Below, piece after piece: positions 22,631 through 35,061 of a stretch of 64,000 nt of DNA. Made by a program: the position numbers and the translations under genes. The stretch spans positions 248,001 to 312,000 of the forward strand of contig BSBN01001687.1 in the NCBI GenBank assembly GCA_027924645.1. The letters are read 5' to 3'. The notes under the pieces were generated by a model, which was not told the origin of the DNA, did not search any database, and saw only the letters and a program-made list of their open reading frames with translations. Origin of the DNA: Cunninghamia lanceolata. Its lineage: Eukaryota; Streptophyta; Pinopsida; Cupressales; Cupressaceae. Position 1 is the first letter of the stretch; each line of letters starts with the position of its first letter.

Positions 22631-23621
22631 TTTTACTAATATAAATGTAAGTTGAATTGTTAAGCAACTATCCTATCTTTGAAGCTATCACCTTTGGAGA
22701 CTACAGATAGAGAAGAGAATTTTTTTTGTGTGCAGGAAAAGGGTTTCAACTCTTCATTGTATAATCTATTTAATTTTGTTTTCCTGTGCAGGGACATATT
22801 AATAGATCTATTTTAACAAATCTGTATTTTTTTATTTTTCAATTTTGAAAAAAATATAGATCTCTGCAAAAAAAAAAAAAATCTATTTAGTTCTATCTAT
22901 TTGTATCTAGTTTTTTATAAAAAATATATTAGTTTGTGCATGCAAATTCAAATTTGGGTCTAAGTTTTTAATAATTTTTTTCCTCTTAGTTTTTTTTAAT
23001 TTTTTATTAATAACTATTAAAGTTTTAAATTTGTTTTCAAAGATTAAAAAAATTTCTTAAAAAAAAAATTAAGTGCTTTTTGTTGGGCTCAAGGCTTTGC
23101 CACTCCCTTCCCACGCCCACTGTGTAAATCTAATACCGCCCAACGGCCTTGTGCCACTGCTTGGCTCTACGCCCCCTCTCCAAACCCTCGACCCCTCTAC
23201 TTTCTCCCTTGCTCCGTCCCTGCACTCACTAAAAAAAGTAAACCTTTCTGTGCCCTCCTTTCCTCTTTTAAATTTTCTTTTATCTTTTATTTTGTTTTTA
23301 AAGTTTCCTAATATAAGTTTTTTTTCATTTAGGGTTTTTAAACTTTTAATTTGTTTTCATAATTTTTTTAGTTAAACCTTTTTCTAATTAAGTTTATTTT
23401 CAATTAGTTTTTTTAATAAATTTAAAGTTTTTTTTTTTTAAATTTTGCCTTTTGGTTAAGTAATTAGGTTTTTTTTTTTTAAATTTGCCTTTTATTTATT
23501 TAATTAGGCAATTTTTTTAAAAAAAATTTGCATTTTGTTTCCATAATTAAGCAATTTTAATTTTTTTTTTTTGGTATTTTGTGTACTTAAATAGGTGTTT
23601 TTTTTTCAAAAAAATTGCAAA
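22631..23621 (+). other. Copia A 5' untranslated leader, T-rich
   Basis: Very T-rich leader between primer site and gag, with many T8-T11 and A10-A13 runs at 22860-23610. Open pieces such as 23073-23375 are low-complexity and not gag. Confidence 0.6.
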
Positions 23622-24468
23622 ATGTCTACTTTGATTCTGAAATCAAATTGAATTCTTCTAACTATCATTCATGGAAAACACATATTAGTTTCATTTTTTG
23701 ATTTAAACATCTCTTAGATGTAGCGACTAATCCAAAATTGGAGCATGGTGTTACGGTAAGCCAGGATGAACACGACAAATGGAATAAGTTGAATGATGAA
23801 GCCCTTGGCCTAATAGGCATTTCGATGTTAGCTGAACTCTATGTTCACATTGGGGCATGTATGAAGGCCTATAATGCACGAGCAATTTTACGGAAAACTT
23901 ATGATAGTTCGAATGAATTTAGAAAGATTCAACTTCAAGATCAACTCAAAGATCTCAGGGATACGGATTTCAAAACCATGGATGAATTTCTTCTCAAATT
24001 TGATGCTCTTAATGGTCAATTAACTGATTTAGGAGTTAAGCTTGAAGATCTTAGATTGATTCATATTGTTCAAGTAGAAAATATTTTCCTAGACAATTTC
24101 AACAATTTATTACAAATATTCATGCTCAATTAGGTATTTCTACTTTAGCTACTCAATTATCTTATGATATTTTAAAAAATTTGTTAAGGCAAGAAGAAGC
24201 TAAATTGATTCAATTTGGTACTCTTAGGGATAGTGAGCATGTTTTTATGTCTAAAAAATAAAAACCACATTTTAAACCTCATAATAAATAAAATTATAAT
24301 ATCATATTTCATAACAATAATAATAGTTATAGAAATGACAACAATAATAGTTATGATAATAGAAAGAATAATCCTTCTAAGAGGCCTCATTGCAACTATT
24401 TTGATAAAGATGGTCATTGGCCTAACACTTGTTTCAAGAAGCAAAATGCTATTAACAATAAGCAACCT
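23622..24468 (+). pseudogene. Copia A gag
   Basis: Copia-type Gag. The ATG at 23622 is out of frame with the recognisable protein, which starts SNYHSWKTHI near 23655. It continues HDKWNKLNDEALGLIGISML, FRKIQLQDQLKDLR and FKTMDEFLLKFDALNGQL (to 24130), then frameshifts. The Asn-rich tail precedes a knuckle, HCNYFDKDGHWPNTC (~24390-24433), in which the second zinc cysteine is Phe. Confidence 0.85.
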
Positions 24469-25990
24469 ATGAGGCAAAATTATCAACAAAATCATAAGCC
24501 TCATAATAATAATGTCAATCAATCAAGACGTTCTTTTACTTGTGCTTTAAATGCTTCTAAACCTGTTACTTTTCATAAAGAGGTCTTTGAATCAATGCAA
24601 CTTGATAACACTAATGTTCTTCAACTTGAAAATAATCATAGTTGTAAAGTAGAAGCAATTGGAGTTGTGAATGTTCCTAATGGTAAGTTACATGATGTTT
24701 TGTATGTTCCTGAGTTGACAACAAATTTGCTTTCTGTAGCTAAGTTTTGTCAAGATTACAAGATAGAATTTTATAAAGATATGTGCTATGTGATTGATCC
24801 AAATCAAAATGATAAAGTTATTGCTAATGCTAAACTAGACAATGATAATTTGTTCAAGTTCTATGAGTTTGCTACTTCTAAATACTATTTATTATCTACC
24901 ATTGATTTTAATGTTTGACATGAAAGACTTGGTCATATCGATGCTGACAATATTGCTTTGATGCAAAAATATAATATGGTAGAAGGATTGCCTAGTATTG
25001 TTCCTTCTAAAATTGTCTGCACAAGATGCATGAGTGGTAAGATGCATGGGGAGCCCTTTCCTAAAGGTCAAACATGGAGGGCAAATCATAAGTTGCACTT
25101 TGTTCATAGCGACCTTTTGGGACCCATGGAAAATGAATCCATCCAAGGATCAAGGTATGCACTTACTTTTGTTGATGATTATTCATGAAGAACTTGGATC
25201 TATTTTCTTAAAAACAAGGATCAAGTTCTTGATACTTTTGTTGATTTTCATAAATTGGTTGAAAGGCAATTTGGTTTTAAACTCAAAATTCTTAGGACCA
25301 ATAATGGTACTGAATATGTGAATAATGCCTTTAATGGTTATTCGAAGTCCTTTGGTATTAAACATGAGCTAACCATTCCCTATAACCTCAACAAAATGGT
25401 GTAGTAGAAAGGAAGCATAGAACCATTGTTGAAATGACTAGATGTATGTTACATGCTAAAAACATGTCTTATAAATTTTGGGTTCAAGCTATGTTTTGTG
25501 CTACTTATATTATTAATTGAACTCCAACCAAAGCCTTACAGGATATCACTCCCAAAGAGGCTTGGTCAGGTAGGAAGCCTAATCTTAAGCATTTAAGAAT
25601 TTTTGGTTCAATTGCTTTTGTTCATAAACCTAAACAAAAAAGGCAATAGTTAGATTCTAAATCTTCTCAAATTTTTATTGGGTGTGATGAACAATCTAAA
25701 GCATATAGAGTTTATAATCTTGTTACTAATAAAGTTAAAGTTACTAGAGATGTATGCATTGCTGAAAATGGTGTTCATGATTGTTCTAAAGTTGTTAACA
25801 ATGATTCTTCTCAAAACAATGTTCTTGTTATTGAGGATAATCCTCCTACCTTGAATACTTCTTTGAATCATTCTAATACTTCTCTTAGTCAAAGTGAGAG
25901 TGAACATGATGAACATTCCCATGGTGATTCTTCTTCTAGTGATGCTACTCTTACATCTAAACGTATGCCTAAATGGTTTCAAAATTTAGT
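24469..25990 (+). pseudogene. Copia A protease-integrase region
   Basis: Protease C-terminal part present (GKLHDVLYVPELTTNLLSVA). Where the catalytic D-S/T-G segment should be, the frame runs directly from ALNASKPV into TFHKEVFESM, so about ten residues including the active site appear deleted. Integrase: HERLGH at ~24919 (preceded by TGA where Trp is usual), CTRCMSGKM, HSDLLGP and FVDDYS*RTW, then DxxE-type segments with a one-base deletion near 25388 just before QQNGVVERKHRT. Stops follow at IN*TPTKAL and KRQ*LDSK. The Ser/Asn/Asp-rich linker ends ~25990. Confidence 0.85.
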
Positions 25991-26017
25991 TCAAGAAAGT
26001 GATGATATTTAACTAGA

Positions 26018-27257
26018 ATGGATAGATATAAGGCTAGAAAAACAAACTATTGCAATTATGCTTTGATGTTTAAAATTATGGATACTAATGATCCACAAAG
26101 TTATGAGCAAGCTAAACATCAACCTCATTGGGAAAAGGTTATGCAAGATGAATATAACATGTTGATTGCAAATCAAACTTGGGAGCTTGTACTTTTACCT
26201 CAAGGTAAGAATCTTGGTTCACGTAAATGGTTGTATAAAACTAAGTTCAATGCTAAAAATGAGATTAATAAATTTAAAGCTAGATTAGTATCTAGAGGTT
26301 TCTCTCAAGTGGAAGGTTTAGATTATAGTGAAACTTTTGCACCTGTGGCCAAAATACTAACTATTAAATTAGTTCTAGCTTTAGCTTCTCATATGCATTG
26401 GCTTATTCATCAAATGGATGTTAAAAGTGCATTTTTAAATAGTGTTTTGAATGAAGAAATTTATATGTCTCAAACTTTGGGTTTTGTTCAAAAAGGTAAG
26501 GAACATCTTGTTTGAAAATTGAAGAAATCAATTTATGGTTTAAAACAATCTTCTAGAGAACAGTATGCTAAAATTAATGCTTTCTTTACTTCTCAAGGAT
26601 TTACTAGAAGTCAAAATGATCCTAATCTATATATTAAACATAGTGAAAATGATATTGTGATTGTTATTTTATATGTTGATGATTTGATACTTATTGGTAG
26701 TTCCAACAATTTGATTTGTGATACTAAGTCTCAACTAAATCATCAATTTCATATGACTGATTTAGGCTTGGTACATTATTTTTTGGGTATGGAAATTTGG
26801 AAAACACCTAATGGTACTTTCCTTTCTCAATACAAATATGCTCAAGATATCTTAGATAGATTTAAAATGAATGATGTTAATTCTGTTTCTAGTCCTTGTG
26901 AACTAGGAACAAAGTTAATGGTTGATATGGAAACTCCTTTTGTTGATTCTACTTTATATAAGCAACTAGTTGGAAGCTTAATTTACTTAACTCTAACTAC
27001 ACCTGATATTTCCTTTAGTGTTGGTTTAGTTTCTAGATTTATGTCTAAACCTCAACAAACTCATTTTAAAGTTGCAAAAAGAATTTTAAGATATATTAAA
27101 GGTTCCATTAATGTCAGTTTCTTTTATGATGCAAATTATAAATTTTCTCTATATGGTTATACAAATTAAGATTGAGGAGGTGGTCCCAATGATGGGAGAT
27201 CCACTTGTGGTTATTATTTCTTTGTTGGATTAGGTGCTATCTCATGGAATAGTAAGA
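26018..27257 (+). pseudogene. Copia A reverse transcriptase and first part of RNase H
   Basis: Reads NQTWELVLLPQGKNLGSRKW, FKARLVSRGFSQVEGLDYSE and [16 protein letters not shown] stands at 26514 before KLKKSIYGLKQSS. The active-site YVDD is at 26672-26683 (LYVDDLILIGSS). VAKRILRYIKG leads into RNase H. There TN*D*GGGP has two stops, and the sequence breaks off at WNSKM where Copia B is inserted (27258). Confidence 0.9.
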
Positions 27258-28549
27258 TGTTGTAAGTATGTGCAGTCGGTGTTGTCATTGATGTCAACAA
27301 GCTTGTGTTGTCATTAGTGTCAACTGTATGAGCAAGAGAATATTGCAAGAGTGTGAGCAAGTTGGTGTTGAGTGGATACTGTCTCTGATGATGAGGAAGT
27401 GATGAAGATGGTGATAATATGTTTCTGGTGCTTGGTTTCCAAGTGCTTTTGAGGAAATTTGAATAAAACAAAAAAACAGTGTGGTAGTGGTATCCTATGT
27501 TGCAGAGTAGTGTTTTGGTTTTGCTCCGCATTTCTTTTATATTAAGGATCTGTTTGTGCGGTTTGGATATGTTGCAGGGCATGACAGAGACATTTGAGTA
27601 TGTTGGGTAAACAGGATAAGGTTGTGCGGCAGGTGAAGATTGTTGTAGAGGAATTTGTTGGATTTTAGGATGTTTTTGGAATACTCTATATCATGTTTAA
27701 GCATGGTGCATGGTTTGTGAGTTGTCTTTGGTTTTGAGGAAACATGTAGATAATTATTTATAGTGTTAACACAGGTTCGACCGACCTTGGGTGTTTACAC
27801 TAATTGCAAAGTTGCTTTGATGATTGTGGAAGCATGGTGTAATGTGCATGAGTGGATTTAGGTCCAAGCTAAGGCGTGTTGTGGTCTGCCTTCATTCCTT
27901 TCCAATGCGGGAAAGTTTTGGTGTCGACCTAATTTGAATTTGCATGATTAAGGTACTTTGTCGACATTGGAGAATGTTCTTAAGATTGAAGATGGTATAA
28001 ATAAGTGTTAAGATGTTGAAGGATGACAAGATAAAAGAGTATGATATATGTGATGCGAATTACACAATTATAGAGTGTGAATTTGTGTAATGTAGTGCGA
28101 GCTTTCATGTGTTAGATTACTGGATACAGTGAGCAGAAGGTGTCTATAATTCCTTAGTGAGACTGCAGAGGTGATGATGATGTGGTGGACTTCTCTGTTG
28201 CATTGAGATAGCTTTCTCCTTGTAACAATCTTCTTTATCTTCTTCTCTATTTTGGTAGTGAGCCTTTCTTTCTTTTAGGTAGTGAGCCTATTGTTTTTCG
28301 GTGTTGATATTACTTTATATTGTGAGATAATCCTCATCGTGGTTTTTCCCTTGGATTTTCCACATAAATTTGGTGTTCTCTTGTGTTTGATGTTGATTTG
28401 ATTCAATTTCTATTATTTGTTTTCATTCTTAATCATCATAACAATTTAAGGGTTAATTGAATTGATGTGGATCTAAATGTGTTTGAGGGTTTTGAAATTA
28501 TAAGTTACAACTGATTCACCCCCCTTTCAGTTGTCTTGTGCATTCAACA
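27258..28549 (+). repeat. Copia B 5' LTR
   Basis: 1292 bp. It lacks about 247 bp present in the 3' LTR at ~33410-33656. The missing part is bounded by GTTG in the 3' LTR, consistent with a microhomology deletion. Confidence 0.93.
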
Positions 28550-28607
28550 ATTGGTATCGGAGCAAGGTTCCTTGGAAGAAAGATTAACCGCTTAAGGTAG
28601 ATTTGGG

Positions 28608-29467
28608 ATGGCACACAAGAAGGATGTTCCCTTGTTTGATGGAACAGATTATGCATTCTAGAAAATAAGGATGGAAGGTTATCTAATTTCTCTTGGATAT
28701 GAGATCTGAAAGTCTGTTGAGATTGAATACACTATACCGGAAAATGGTCTGAGTACTGTAAATGAGATCAAGGCTTATGAAACCAATGGTAAAGCAAGGT
28801 ATGCTCTTTTAAGTGGTCTTACTAATTCTAAATTGGTGAGAGTCATGAATCTAAAAATTGTTAATGAAATTTGGAAAAAGTTAAAAAGTATTTATGAAGG
28901 AGATGATAAGGTCAAACAAGCTAAAATGCAGAATCTGAAGATCATGTTTGAGACTATGCGAATGTTGGAAGATCAAAACATCACAAGCTACTTGCCAAAG
29001 GTGGATGAAGTTGTCAATAGCATCAGAGGTCTTGGTGGAGGATTGGAAGAAAAAGAAGTGGTAATGAAGGTACTTAGAACTCTTCCTAAAGCTTACAGTC
29101 ATAAAGTTTTTGTCATTGAAGAATTACAAAATTTGGATCAATTTACCAGAGATCAGTTGTATGGTACTTTGACTGCTTTTGAAATGAGAGAATTTGGTAC
29201 AAGTAGTGCAAAAGTTGAGACTGCCTTTAAGGCTGGTAAATTAGAGAAGACTGTGGAGTTAGATCAGGAGGATTATGATGATATGGAAGCTAACTTTGTG
29301 AGAAAAATGAAATTGGGTATTGGTAAGTACAGTGATAAGTTGCCTTTCAAGTGTTTCGGTTGTGGCAAGATAGGTCATTATGCTTCAAGATGTCCAAAAA
29401 GAATTTTGAGAAGCAAAAATATGGAGGACAAAAGTAAGGTGTTTAAGAAAAGCTATTATGTTAGATA
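28608..29467 (+). pseudogene. Copia B gag
   Basis: Starts at the ATG at 28608 (MAHKKDVPLFDGTDYAF), with a stop soon after (TAG where Trp is typical) and another before KSVEIE. It then stays open from 28833: IVNEIWKKLKSIYEGDDKVK, ITSYLPKVDEVVNSIRGLGG and FTRDQLYGTLTAFEM. An intact zinc knuckle CFGCGKIGHYASRC lies at 29350-29391. It forms the RNA-packaging shell protein when functional. Confidence 0.9.
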
Positions 29468-30890
29468 AGATGCAAGTATATCTGATGATGAAAATGATGA
29501 GGATAGTGAATGTCTGTTCATAGCTTTAAAAGATGATACTGTTGTTGCTAACCCTGAGGAATGTGTGAAGGAAAGGGCTCTAGAAGTAAGTATTAATGCT
29601 GAAGGCACTTTAATGTCTGCTTTTCATACCAGACAGGAAAAGAACTACTGGGTCATTGATAGTGGATGCTCAAATCATATGACCGATGATAAAAGTAAGT
29701 TTGTTAAACTTGAAAAATATGATGGAGGACTAGTTAGAGTTGGTGATGATACATCTGCTAAGATATATGGAAGAGGTTCAATCAGTTTTGATGGCAAGCA
29801 TAATACTGATGATGTTCTTTATGTTAAGGGTTTAAAACATAACCTCTATAGTGTTGGACAAATGTGTAGCAAAGGATACAATCTTGTGTTTCAAGATGGT
29901 GGCTATGAGATCAAAAAAGATTCTGGAACTGTGATAGCTGCTGGAAAGAGGACAGATGGAAATGTTTATCATCTCAAAGGTGGTGATGGTTATTGTTTCA
30001 TAACTCATATCAATGAGAGTTGGCTATGGCATAAAATATTGTGTCACATCAATTTTGATAGCCTAGTAAGAATAAGTTTAGTTCAAGCTGTAAGAGATTT
30101 GCCAAAGATTACAAAACCTATCAATGCTATCTGTAAGGAATGTTAAGTTGGAAAGAAAGCAAGAAGAAGTTTCAAAGTCAAGGATCAATCTTCTACTAAA
30201 CTGTTGGAATTGATGCATACAGATCTTTTTGGTCCTACCAAAGCAAGGAGTTTTCAAGGTGACAGGTATTTTATGCTACTAATTGATGATTATTCTAGAA
30301 TGACATGGGTTACTATTTTCAAAGAAAAATCAAAAGCCCTAGATAAGTTTAAAGCATTCAAAGTCATAGTTGAGAATGAAATGGATATGAGAATCAAATA
30401 TTTGAGGTCTGATTGAGGTGGAGAGTTCACCTCCAATGAGTTTAACATGTTTTGTGAGAATCATGGAATAAGAGGCACTTATTTGCCCCTAGGACTCCTC
30501 AGTAGAATGGAGTGGTTGAAAGGAAGAATGACTGTTCAAGAAGCTGCAAGGACAATGATAAAAGAAGCAAATCTACAGGAGGTCTATTGGAGAGAAGTAA
30601 TTCATACTGCTATTTATATACTAAATAGAGTGCAGGCAAGAGAAAACAATACAAAGACTCCTTATGAGTAATGGTATGGAAGGATTCCTACTATCAAATA
30701 CCTCAGAGTGTTTGGAAGCAAATGTTATATCAGAAGGGATGAAGACAACCTAACAAAGTTTGATGGAAGGTCTGATGAAGGTATCTTAGTTGGGTATTCT
30801 ACTAAAAACAAAGCTTACCGGTGCTACAACAAGAGGCTAAGAAAGATTGTTGAGAGTGCAAATGTCAAAGTTGATGAAGATCTATAGAAG
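29468..30890 (+). pseudogene. Copia B protease and integrase
   Basis: Protease: YWVIDSGCSNHMTDDKSKF with catalytic DSG intact (~29648), then VLYVKGLKHNLYSVGQM. Integrase: zinc-binding HKILCHINFDSL and CKEC (stop directly after), MHTDLFGP, LIDDYSRMTWVTIF, and YLRSD*GGEF (stop at ~30414). A frame change follows near 30495, then EAARTMIKEANLQEVYWREV and VFGSKCYIRRDEDN. A stop at TPYE* precedes the C-terminal part. Confidence 0.88.
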
Positions 30891-32655
30891 AATTCAGAGG
30901 TAAATGGATATGAATCAGATGAGTCTTCTTGCAGAGAAGAAGAAATTACTAAGAAAAAGGAAGTGCAGATTGAAGAGGAAGAAGCTCTGGAAAAGACTCC
31001 TAAAACTCCCAAGTATGTGTGAAAGCATCATTCTGAAGATCAGATCATAGATGATAAGAACAAAGGTGTGTTGACAAGAAGGAAAGTTGTTGAAGAACAG
31101 GTAAATCTATGTTTACTTTCTAAAGTTAAACCTAAAACAATGATTGAAGCATGTAAGGATGAGTATTGGATCAAGGCTATGGAAGAAGAACTAATGCAAA
31201 TTGAAAAGAATCAGACTTGGGAACTTGTCCCAAGACCAACAAATAAAAATGTGATTGGAACTAAGTGGGTATTCTAGAACAAACTAAATGAGAATGGAGA
31301 AGTGGTAAGAAAAAGGCAAGGCTTGTGTATAAAGGGTATTCACAAGTAGAAGGAATAGACTATGAGGAAACATATGCTCCGGTGGCAAGAATGGAGGCCA
31401 TCAGGATGTTTTTAGCTTTTGCAACACATAAGGATTTCAAAGTATATCAAATGATGCAAAGTCTACTTTCTTGAATGGTGAATTGAAAGAAGTATACATA
31501 GAACAACCAGATGGATTTTCGTTATCAAATAAATCAGATATGGTTTGTAGATTAAAAAAGACACTATATGGATTGAAGCAAGCCCCCAAGGCTTAGTATG
31601 CAAGGTTAGACATGTACTTATTACAACAAGGATTCAATAAAGGTACCACAGATAGCAATCTGTACATCAAAGTAGGAGAAGGTCAAATTCTAATTGTGGA
31701 AGTGTATGTAGATGATATAATCTTTGGAGGAAATAAAGGTATGTGTAAGAATTTTGTAGATGAAATGCAGAAAGAATTTGAAATGTCAATTGTGGTGAAA
31801 TGAACTTCTTCCTTGGGCTACAAATCAATCAGATAGATAAGGGCATTTTCATTTCACAATCAAAGTATGTCAAGGAGATGTTAAAGAAGTTTGGAATGGA
31901 AGATTCTAAACTAGTATGTACCCCTATGGCTACTGGTTGCAAGATGAGCAAGAATAATGAATCTCCTAAGGCTGATCAGAGTAGGTATAGATCAATGATT
32001 AGAGGATTGCTCTATTTAACTGCTACTAGAACGAATATTATGTATGCAGTTTGTCTTGTGGCTAGATTTCAAAAAGATCCTAGAGAGTCACATGTTGCAA
32101 CAATAAAGAGGATATTCTGATATTTAAAGGGCACTCCAGATCACGACTTATGGTATCCAAAGGATAATAAATTTTCTCTAAGTGCTTATACAGATGCAAA
32201 TTGGGCTGGTTGTGTAGATGATAGGAAAAGTACAAGTGGTGGTGCATTCTTTCTTGGAGGCAGAGTGGTGTCATGGCTAAGTAAAAAGTAGGATTCAATA
32301 TCTTTGTCTACTGTAGAAGCATAATACATTGCAGCAACATCATGCTGCACACAAGTGTTGTGGATGAGGTAAACCTTGAAGGATATTAGAGTTGCATATG
32401 ATGAACCTATTCCTGTCTTCTGTGATAATACAAGTGCCATTAACATTTCAAAGAATCTGGTGATGCACTCAAGGACAAAACATATCTCAATCTGGTATCA
32501 CTTTCTGAGAGAGAAGGTTGCAGAGAATGAAGTGAAGCTTGAGTATGTACCTACAAAGGATTAGGTTGATGATATATTTACTAAGGCTTTTCCTAAGGAT
32601 ACATTTGAGTATCTTCAGGAGAAGTTAGGGGTTATTGCACCTCCTTTGAACTAGA
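30891..32655 (+). pseudogene. Copia B reverse transcriptase and RNase H
   Basis: An acidic linker is followed by [20 protein letters not shown] and NVIGTKWVF with a stop. A one-base shift near 31312 and a further deletion near 31455 disrupt the palm. YVDD is retained at 31705-31716 (VEVYVDDIIFGGN). A frameshift at ~31795 precedes MNFFLGLQINQIDKGIF and SKYVKEMLKKFGMEDSKLVC. RNase H shows CDNTSAINISKN and EYVPTKD; stops at ~32118 and ~32290. It ends near 32653. Confidence 0.88.
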
Positions 32656-33090
32656 TGCATAGTGAGATGCATCAGTTTAGTGGATTTCAAGATTCATTCT
32701 TTTGGACTGATGTTGGAGGCTACCTCTTAGGGGGAGTAGGTAGTGGTCATGTTGGTTGTTGCAGTCAGGGGAGTAAGTTCTAATACAGGTTGTTTCTAAG
32801 GGGGAGTATGCAGAGTAGTAAAATAAAAGATGTTGCAAAGTAGTAGTGATCAAGTACAAGTTTGAGCAGTTGTTTAAAGGTGAGAATGGAAGAGTGACGT
32901 GTCTTCCTTTGCCATTGATGTCAAAGGGGGAGAGAGAAAAATGTGAAAAAGAAAAGAATGAGTTGTCAAGAAGAGAATAATAAACTGAGGGGAAGAGAAA
33001 GAGAAAGGAAAAGAGTTGGTGTAATATTGAGGACTGTTGTGTTGATGGTTTTTCACATCATGTGTTTCCATCAATGACAAAGGGGGAGAT
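32656..33090 (+). other. Copia B 3' untranslated region with repeated purine tracts
   Basis: Purine-rich on the plus strand, with TTAGGGGGAGTAGG (~32728) and CTAAGGGGGAGTATG (~32797) as extra polypurine-like tracts. The one at the LTR is AAAGGGGGAGAT (33079-33090). No protein is recognisable. Confidence 0.6.
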
Positions 33091-33126
33091 TGTTGCAAGT
33101 ATGTGCAGTTGGTGTTGTCATTGATG
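33069..33126. repeat. 12 bp perfect inverted repeat around Copia B polypurine tract/LTR junction
   Basis: CATCAATGACAA (33069-33080) and TTGTCATTGATG (33115-33126) are exact complements separated by 34 bases. The loop holds the polypurine tract and the first 24 bases of the 3' LTR. The LTR arm is unchanged in the 5' LTR. Confidence 0.9.
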
Positions 33127-34664
33127 TCAACAAGCTTGTGTTGTCATTAGTGTCAATTGTATGAGCAAGAGGATATTGCAAGAGTGTGAGCAAGTTGGTG
33201 TTGAGTGGATACTATTTCTGATGATGAGGAAGTGCTGAAGATGGTGATAATATGTTTCTGGTGCTTGGTTTTCAATTGCTTTTGAGGAAATGTGAATAAA
33301 ACAAGAAAAACATGTATGGCAGTGGTATCCTATGTTGCAGAGTAGTGTTCTAGTTTTGCTCTGCATTTCTTTTATATTAAAGATCTATTTGTGCAGTTTG
33401 GATATGTTGTTTAGAGGTGTTTAGAGATTCTACATTTAGAATTTGGAGTGCTGGATCGATGTGCAGAGGAAGATGTGTTCACCAATGTATGAACTGTGTT
33501 GTGTAGAGGTGTTTGAGAGAAATGTCTTTGCTCCGCATTTCTCCGCAAAATGGTTTCAGGTCTTGCGGTTCTAGAATTATGCTTATAAGGTTAATATCCA
33601 TCTTCAGTTGAAGTTGTTTGTGGTTTGGTGCTCTAGAAGTTGATTTCTTGAGTTGTAGTGCATGACAAAGACATTTGAGTATGCTGGGTAAACAGGATAA
33701 GGTTGTGTGGTAGGTGAAGATTGTTGCAGAGGATTTTTTGGATTTTAAGATGTTTTTGGAATACTCTAGATCATGTTCAAGCATGGTGCATGGTTCGTGA
33801 GTCATCTTTGGTTTTGAGGAAGTGTGTACATAATTGCTTATGGTGTTAACATAGGTTCGACTGACCTTGGGTGTTTACACTAATTGCAGAGTTGCTTCGA
33901 TGATTGTGGAAGCGTGGTGTAATGTGTATGAGTGGATTTAGGTCCAAGCTAAGGTGTGTTGTGGTCTTCCTTCATTCCTTTCCACCGTGGGAATGTTTTG
34001 GTGTCGACCTAATTTGAATTTGCATGATTAAGGTACTTTGTTGACTTTGGAGAATGTTCTTAAGATTGAAGATGGTATAAATAAGTGTTAAGCTATTGGA
34101 GGATGACAAGATAGAAGAGTATGATGTATGTGATGTGAATTATAGAGTTATAAAGTGCAGATTTATGCAGTGCAGTGCAAGATTTCATGTGTTAGATTAC
34201 TTGATGCAGTGAGCAGAAGGTGTCTAAAATTCCTTAGTGAGACTGTGGAGGTGATGATGGCATTGTGATGACCTTCTCTGTTGCATTGAGATAGGTTTCT
34301 CCTTGTAACAATCTTCTCTATCTTCTTCTCTATTCTGGTAGTGAGCCTTTGGCAGTGAGCCTTTCTTTCTTTTGGGCAGTGAGCCTTCCGACAGTGATTC
34401 TATTATTTTTCGGTGTGATATTACTTTATATTGTGAGCTAATCCTCACCATGGTTTTTCCCTTCTTAGGTTTTCCATGTAAATCTGGTGTTCTCTTGTGT
34501 TTGATGTTGATTTGATCCAGTTTCTATTATTTGTTTTCATGCTTAATCATCATAACAGTTTAAGGGTTAATTGAATTGATGTAGATCTAAATGTGTTTGA
34601 GAGTTTTGGAATTATAAGTTACAACTTATTCAACCCCCCTCTCAGTTATCTTGTGCATTCAACA
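33091..34664 (+). repeat. Copia B 3' LTR
   Basis: 1574 bp, starting TGTTGCAAGTATG and ending CATTCAACA. It includes the ~247 bp (33410-33656) absent from the 5' LTR and several copies of CAGTGAGCCT near 34337-34390. Confidence 0.93.
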
Positions 34665-35061
34665 TAAGTAGCAACAATCCACTTCTCTTGGCTCTACCGA
34701 AGCTGAATATAAAGGTTGTACTAATGCATCTAAAAAAACACTATGGTTATGAATAATTCTTGAAGAACTTGGTGTACCTCAAAAGGATCCTACTTCTTTG
34801 TATTGTTATAATCAAAGTGCCATTTCCTTAGCAAAGAATCTAGTTTTTCAAGCAAGGACCAAGCATATTGCTCTTTAACATCACTTTATTAGAGAGTAAA
34901 TGGAAGATAAACAAATTTCTCTTTTGTATTGCAAGGGTGAAGATCAAGTTGCTGATATTCTCACTAAACCTCTTTGTAAAGACAAATTTCTTTATCATTG
35001 TAAAAATCTAGGCTTACATCCTATTGATGGATTTGATGTAATCTCCCCAAGTAAAGCTTAA
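34665..35061 (+). pseudogene. Copia A RNase H, second part
   Basis: Resumes after Copia B in the same protein (STSLGSTEAEYKGCTNAS) and continues with QSAISLAKNLVFQARTKHI and EDQVADILTKPLCKDKF. The usual D of the CDNQSA-type motif is Tyr (CYNQSAI), and a stop follows TLWL. It ends at 35061, just before the polypurine tract. Confidence 0.88.

Larger units (their letters stand above)
27258..34664 (+). mobile_element. Copia B: Ty1/copia retrotransposon nested in Copia A
   Basis: LTRs at 27258-28549 (1292 bp) and 33091-34664 (1574 bp). They start TGTTG and end CAACA, flanked by TAAGA (27253-27257) and TAAGT (34665-34669), a duplication with one later change. Removing the element and one duplication restores Copia A's RNase H frame across the junction, which confirms the boundaries. 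The primer site TGGTATCGGAGC starts at 28552, and the polypurine tract AAAGGGGGAGA lies at 33079-33089. Its proteins and LTR start resemble Copia C, so B and C belong to related families. Confidence 0.95.

Noticed and set aside
24184..24522. 112-codon minus-strand frame rich in Ile/Met
   Set aside because: It is the reverse shadow of the Asn-rich linker of Copia A gag.
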